Origin: Geomonas anaerohicana
Lineage (GTDB): Bacteria; Desulfobacterota; Desulfuromonadia; Geobacterales; Geobacteraceae
Reading direction: 5' to 3'
Assembly (NCBI RefSeq): GCF_016458305.1
Contig: NZ_JAEMHL010000006.1
Location: forward strand, 1-64,000
DNA: 64,000 nucleotides
The position numbers were made by a program, and so were the translations under genes. Shown here in pieces: positions 62,730 to 64,000 of the stretch (positions are counted from its first letter, which is position 1; every line of letters begins with the position of its first letter). The notes under the pieces are model-generated. The model was not told the DNA's origin, searched no databases, and saw only the letters and a program-made list of their open reading frames with translations.

Positions 62730-63095
62730 GTGGCTGACATGCTGACATTCAAGGAAATCGCCGAGGCAGTCGGCGTCGTCATCGACGGGGCAGGCGTGAT
62801 AGCCATTTGTGCCGGGCTCGTGGTGGCGGTAACGAGGTATGCCATGCAGGGGCGCAGGGTGGAGGACGGATTCAGGCAGTTGCGACAGGACCTTGGCCGC
62901 GGCATCCTCCTCGGCCTTGAATTCCTGGTCGCCGCCGACATCATCCGCACCGTGGCCGTGACCCCCACCCTGGGAGGGGTGCTGGTCCTCGGCGTCATCG
63001 TAATCATCCGTACCTTCCTGAGCATGGCCTTGCAAGTGGAACTGGAAGGGCACTGGCCATGGCAGCGGAAACCTGAGGAAGTGCCTCCGACCTGA
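62730..63095 (+). CDS. DUF1622 family membrane protein
   Basis: A 121-residue protein with three predicted membrane segments: GVVIDGAGVIAICAGLVVAV, LEFLVAADIIRTVAV and LGGVLVLGVIVIIRTFLSMA. LRQDLGRGILLGLEFLVAAD and VIIRTFLS are typical of DUF1622. I use the GTG at 62730, with GGAGG four bases upstream; the ATG at 62739 is too far from that site. Function unknown. A small stem (CCTGAC/GTCAGG) overlaps the stop codon. Confidence 0.85.
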   Translation: MADMLTFKEIAEAVGVVIDGAGVIAICAGLVVAVTRYAMQGRRVEDGFRQLRQDLGRGILLGLEFLVAADIIRTVAVTPTLGGVLVLGVIVIIRTFLSMALQVELEGHWPWQRKPEEVPPT

Positions 63096-63129
63096 CAGAC
63101 CCCGTCAGGACAACTCCCAGCTAAGTAAA

Positions 63130-63660
63130 TCAGCCGTCGATTGGGTGGGCGGGGGTATCCAGCAACAGCTGGTAAAAAGCGAGGTCGAGCCAGCGGCCGA
63201 ACTTGAAGCCGACTTGGGGCAGGGTGCCGACGTGCTTGAAGCCAAGCTGCTCGTGCAGCGCGATGCTTCCAGAGTTGGTCGCATCGATGCCGCCTATCAT
63301 GGCATGCACGTCACTCTCTCGTGCCGCTGCAATCAATTCCTGCATGACGGTCCGGCCGAGGCCGCGGCCGCGATGATCTTTGTGCACATAAACGGAGTGT
63401 TCTACCGTGTACTTGAAGGCAGGAAAAGCACGGAAGGTGCCGTAGCTTCCAAATGCCAGCAGCGCCCCCGCACCGTCCTCGATACCGATAACCGGGAAGC
63501 CGCCCGTCGATTTGGCCTCGAACCAATTTTGCATGAATTGCCGTGTCCGCGGCTTGTACTCGTAGAGCGCAGTCGAGTGCACGATCGCGTCGTTAAAAAT
63601 CTCCAGTATCGCATTCCCATGCTGTTCGTAATCGCAGCGGACAACGGTATGGTCAGTCAT
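63130..63660 (-). CDS. GNAT-family N-acetyltransferase (phosphinothricin acetyltransferase-like)
   Basis: A 176-residue acetyltransferase. VEHSVYVHKDHRGRGLGRTV carries the acetyl-CoA pyrophosphate-binding R-G-R-G-L-G pattern; EIFNDAIVHSTALYEY near the start and GGIDATNSGSIALHEQLGFK and VGTLPQVGFKFGRW near the end fit the phosphinothricin/amino-acid acetyltransferase subfamily. The start at 63660 has GGGGGA six bases upstream; the ATG at 63666 would directly abut that site. It converges with the DUF1622 gene 34 bp away. Confidence 0.9.
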   Translation of the reverse strand: MTDHTVVRCDYEQHGNAILEIFNDAIVHSTALYEYKPRTRQFMQNWFEAKSTGGFPVIGIEDGAGALLAFGSYGTFRAFPAFKYTVEHSVYVHKDHRGRGLGRTVMQELIAAARESDVHAMIGGIDATNSGSIALHEQLGFKHVGTLPQVGFKFGRWLDLAFYQLLLDTPAHPIDG

Positions 63661-64000
63661 AGGCATTCCCCCAAATTACAGAAACCTTTTCGCTAAGCTC
63701 CACGTGAAGCAACCTACATCAACTCACGCCTGCATTTCAACCCCCTCGCACCCCGCTGGCCCCTCAGGCTTCCGCACGAGCAGAGACAACAATCAGGGAC
63801 ATTCATGACACGCTGCGTTCCGTACCGTTCATGGGGGCCCCCTCTCGAGTTACATTTGCTCTCAAAACACCTCTTTATTTTTGTGTTTAGTCCGCGTGGT
63901 GCTGGTAGCTGCTGCCTCATTGAAAAAAAACTATACAATCAAGATTCAAATGCATTTAGAGTTCTGTGACAGGGCAATATTATACCTTTGCTCTCCGCTG
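63661..64000. other. Gene-free right end of the window
   Basis: The final 340 bp are less GC-rich, especially after 63880, with an A-tract near 63924. I see no convincing gene, RNA or repeat here; a 74-codon minus-strand frame (63714-63938) has no ribosome-binding site or family resemblance. Confidence 0.5.

Noticed and set aside
62152-62748. Seven-residue-repeat proteins on both strands of the 21-bp array
   Set aside because: Any 21-bp array without stops gives open frames on both strands. There are no ribosome-binding sites, and unit variation follows the DNA dyad rather than the protein.
63714-63938. 74-codon minus-strand ORF at the right end
   Set aside because: No Shine-Dalgarno, no recognisable family and a composition unlike neighbouring genes.

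Overview
The window looks like a chromosomal segment of a Geobacter-type bacterium (order Geobacterales; Geobacter, Citrifermentans or Geomonas are the likely genera). This rests on the GC-rich coding style, a nitrate reductase operon preceded by a c-type cytochrome, several small proteins I recognise as Geobacter-type, and GC-rich palindromic repeats between genes. No rRNA, tRNA, integrase, capsid or terminase gene was seen.

Layout. (1) 1-916: a DUF559 nuclease-like gene inside copies of a GC-rich repeat. (2) 917-12243, all minus strand: respiratory nitrate reduction. In transcription order these are moeA, a membrane-anchored dihaem cytochrome c, narG, narH, narJ, narI, narK and a TauE/SafE permease. 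An FNR-type site lies upstream of the cytochrome gene. (3) 12425-12931: a small conserved protein on the plus strand. (4) 13044-39153, all minus strand: an extracellular contractile injection system (eCIS, Afp/PVC-like). In transcription order it encodes a cap (DUF4255), sheath, two tube proteins, DUF5908, a LysM hub, a VgrG-like spike, a PAAR tip, gp25, two giant baseplate proteins, a 1465-residue repeat protein, a tape-measure protein, a 1202-residue DUF4157 protein ending in an HNH-like nuclease domain, a 209-residue unknown and an AAA+ ATPase. A REP-flanked RAYT transposase gene interrupts it. (5) 39154-40002: non-coding DNA made of three kinds of repeat. (6) 40003-54978: a Tad/Flp pilus locus. 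An AAA+ ATPase with an MshEN-like N-terminus and a PilZ-like sigma-54 activator diverge at its left end. Then come two Flp pilins, tadE, cpaB, cpaC, tadG, cpaE, tadA, tadB, tadC, a 27-residue membrane peptide, an Ig-like lipoprotein, a beta-barrel and a DUF192 protein. (7) 55115-64000: envelope and miscellaneous genes. These are a polytopic membrane protein, a TolA-like coiled coil, a PAP2-family enzyme, a thioesterase, small secreted and unknown proteins, a 17-copy array of a 21-bp unit, a DUF1622 membrane protein and an acetyltransferase.

How the parts work together. The nar block makes an anaerobic respiratory chain: MoeA supplies cofactor, NarJ matures NarG, NarGHI reduces nitrate and NarK moves nitrate and nitrite. 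The eCIS operon encodes a complete phage-tail-like particle and a likely nuclease cargo (DUF4157 protein). The Tad locus makes an adhesive pilus; PilZ- and MshEN-like domains at its regulatory edge suggest cyclic-di-GMP input (inference). Palindromic repeats sit repeatedly between cistrons of the nar and eCIS operons, where they could set transcript stability or stoichiometry (inference).
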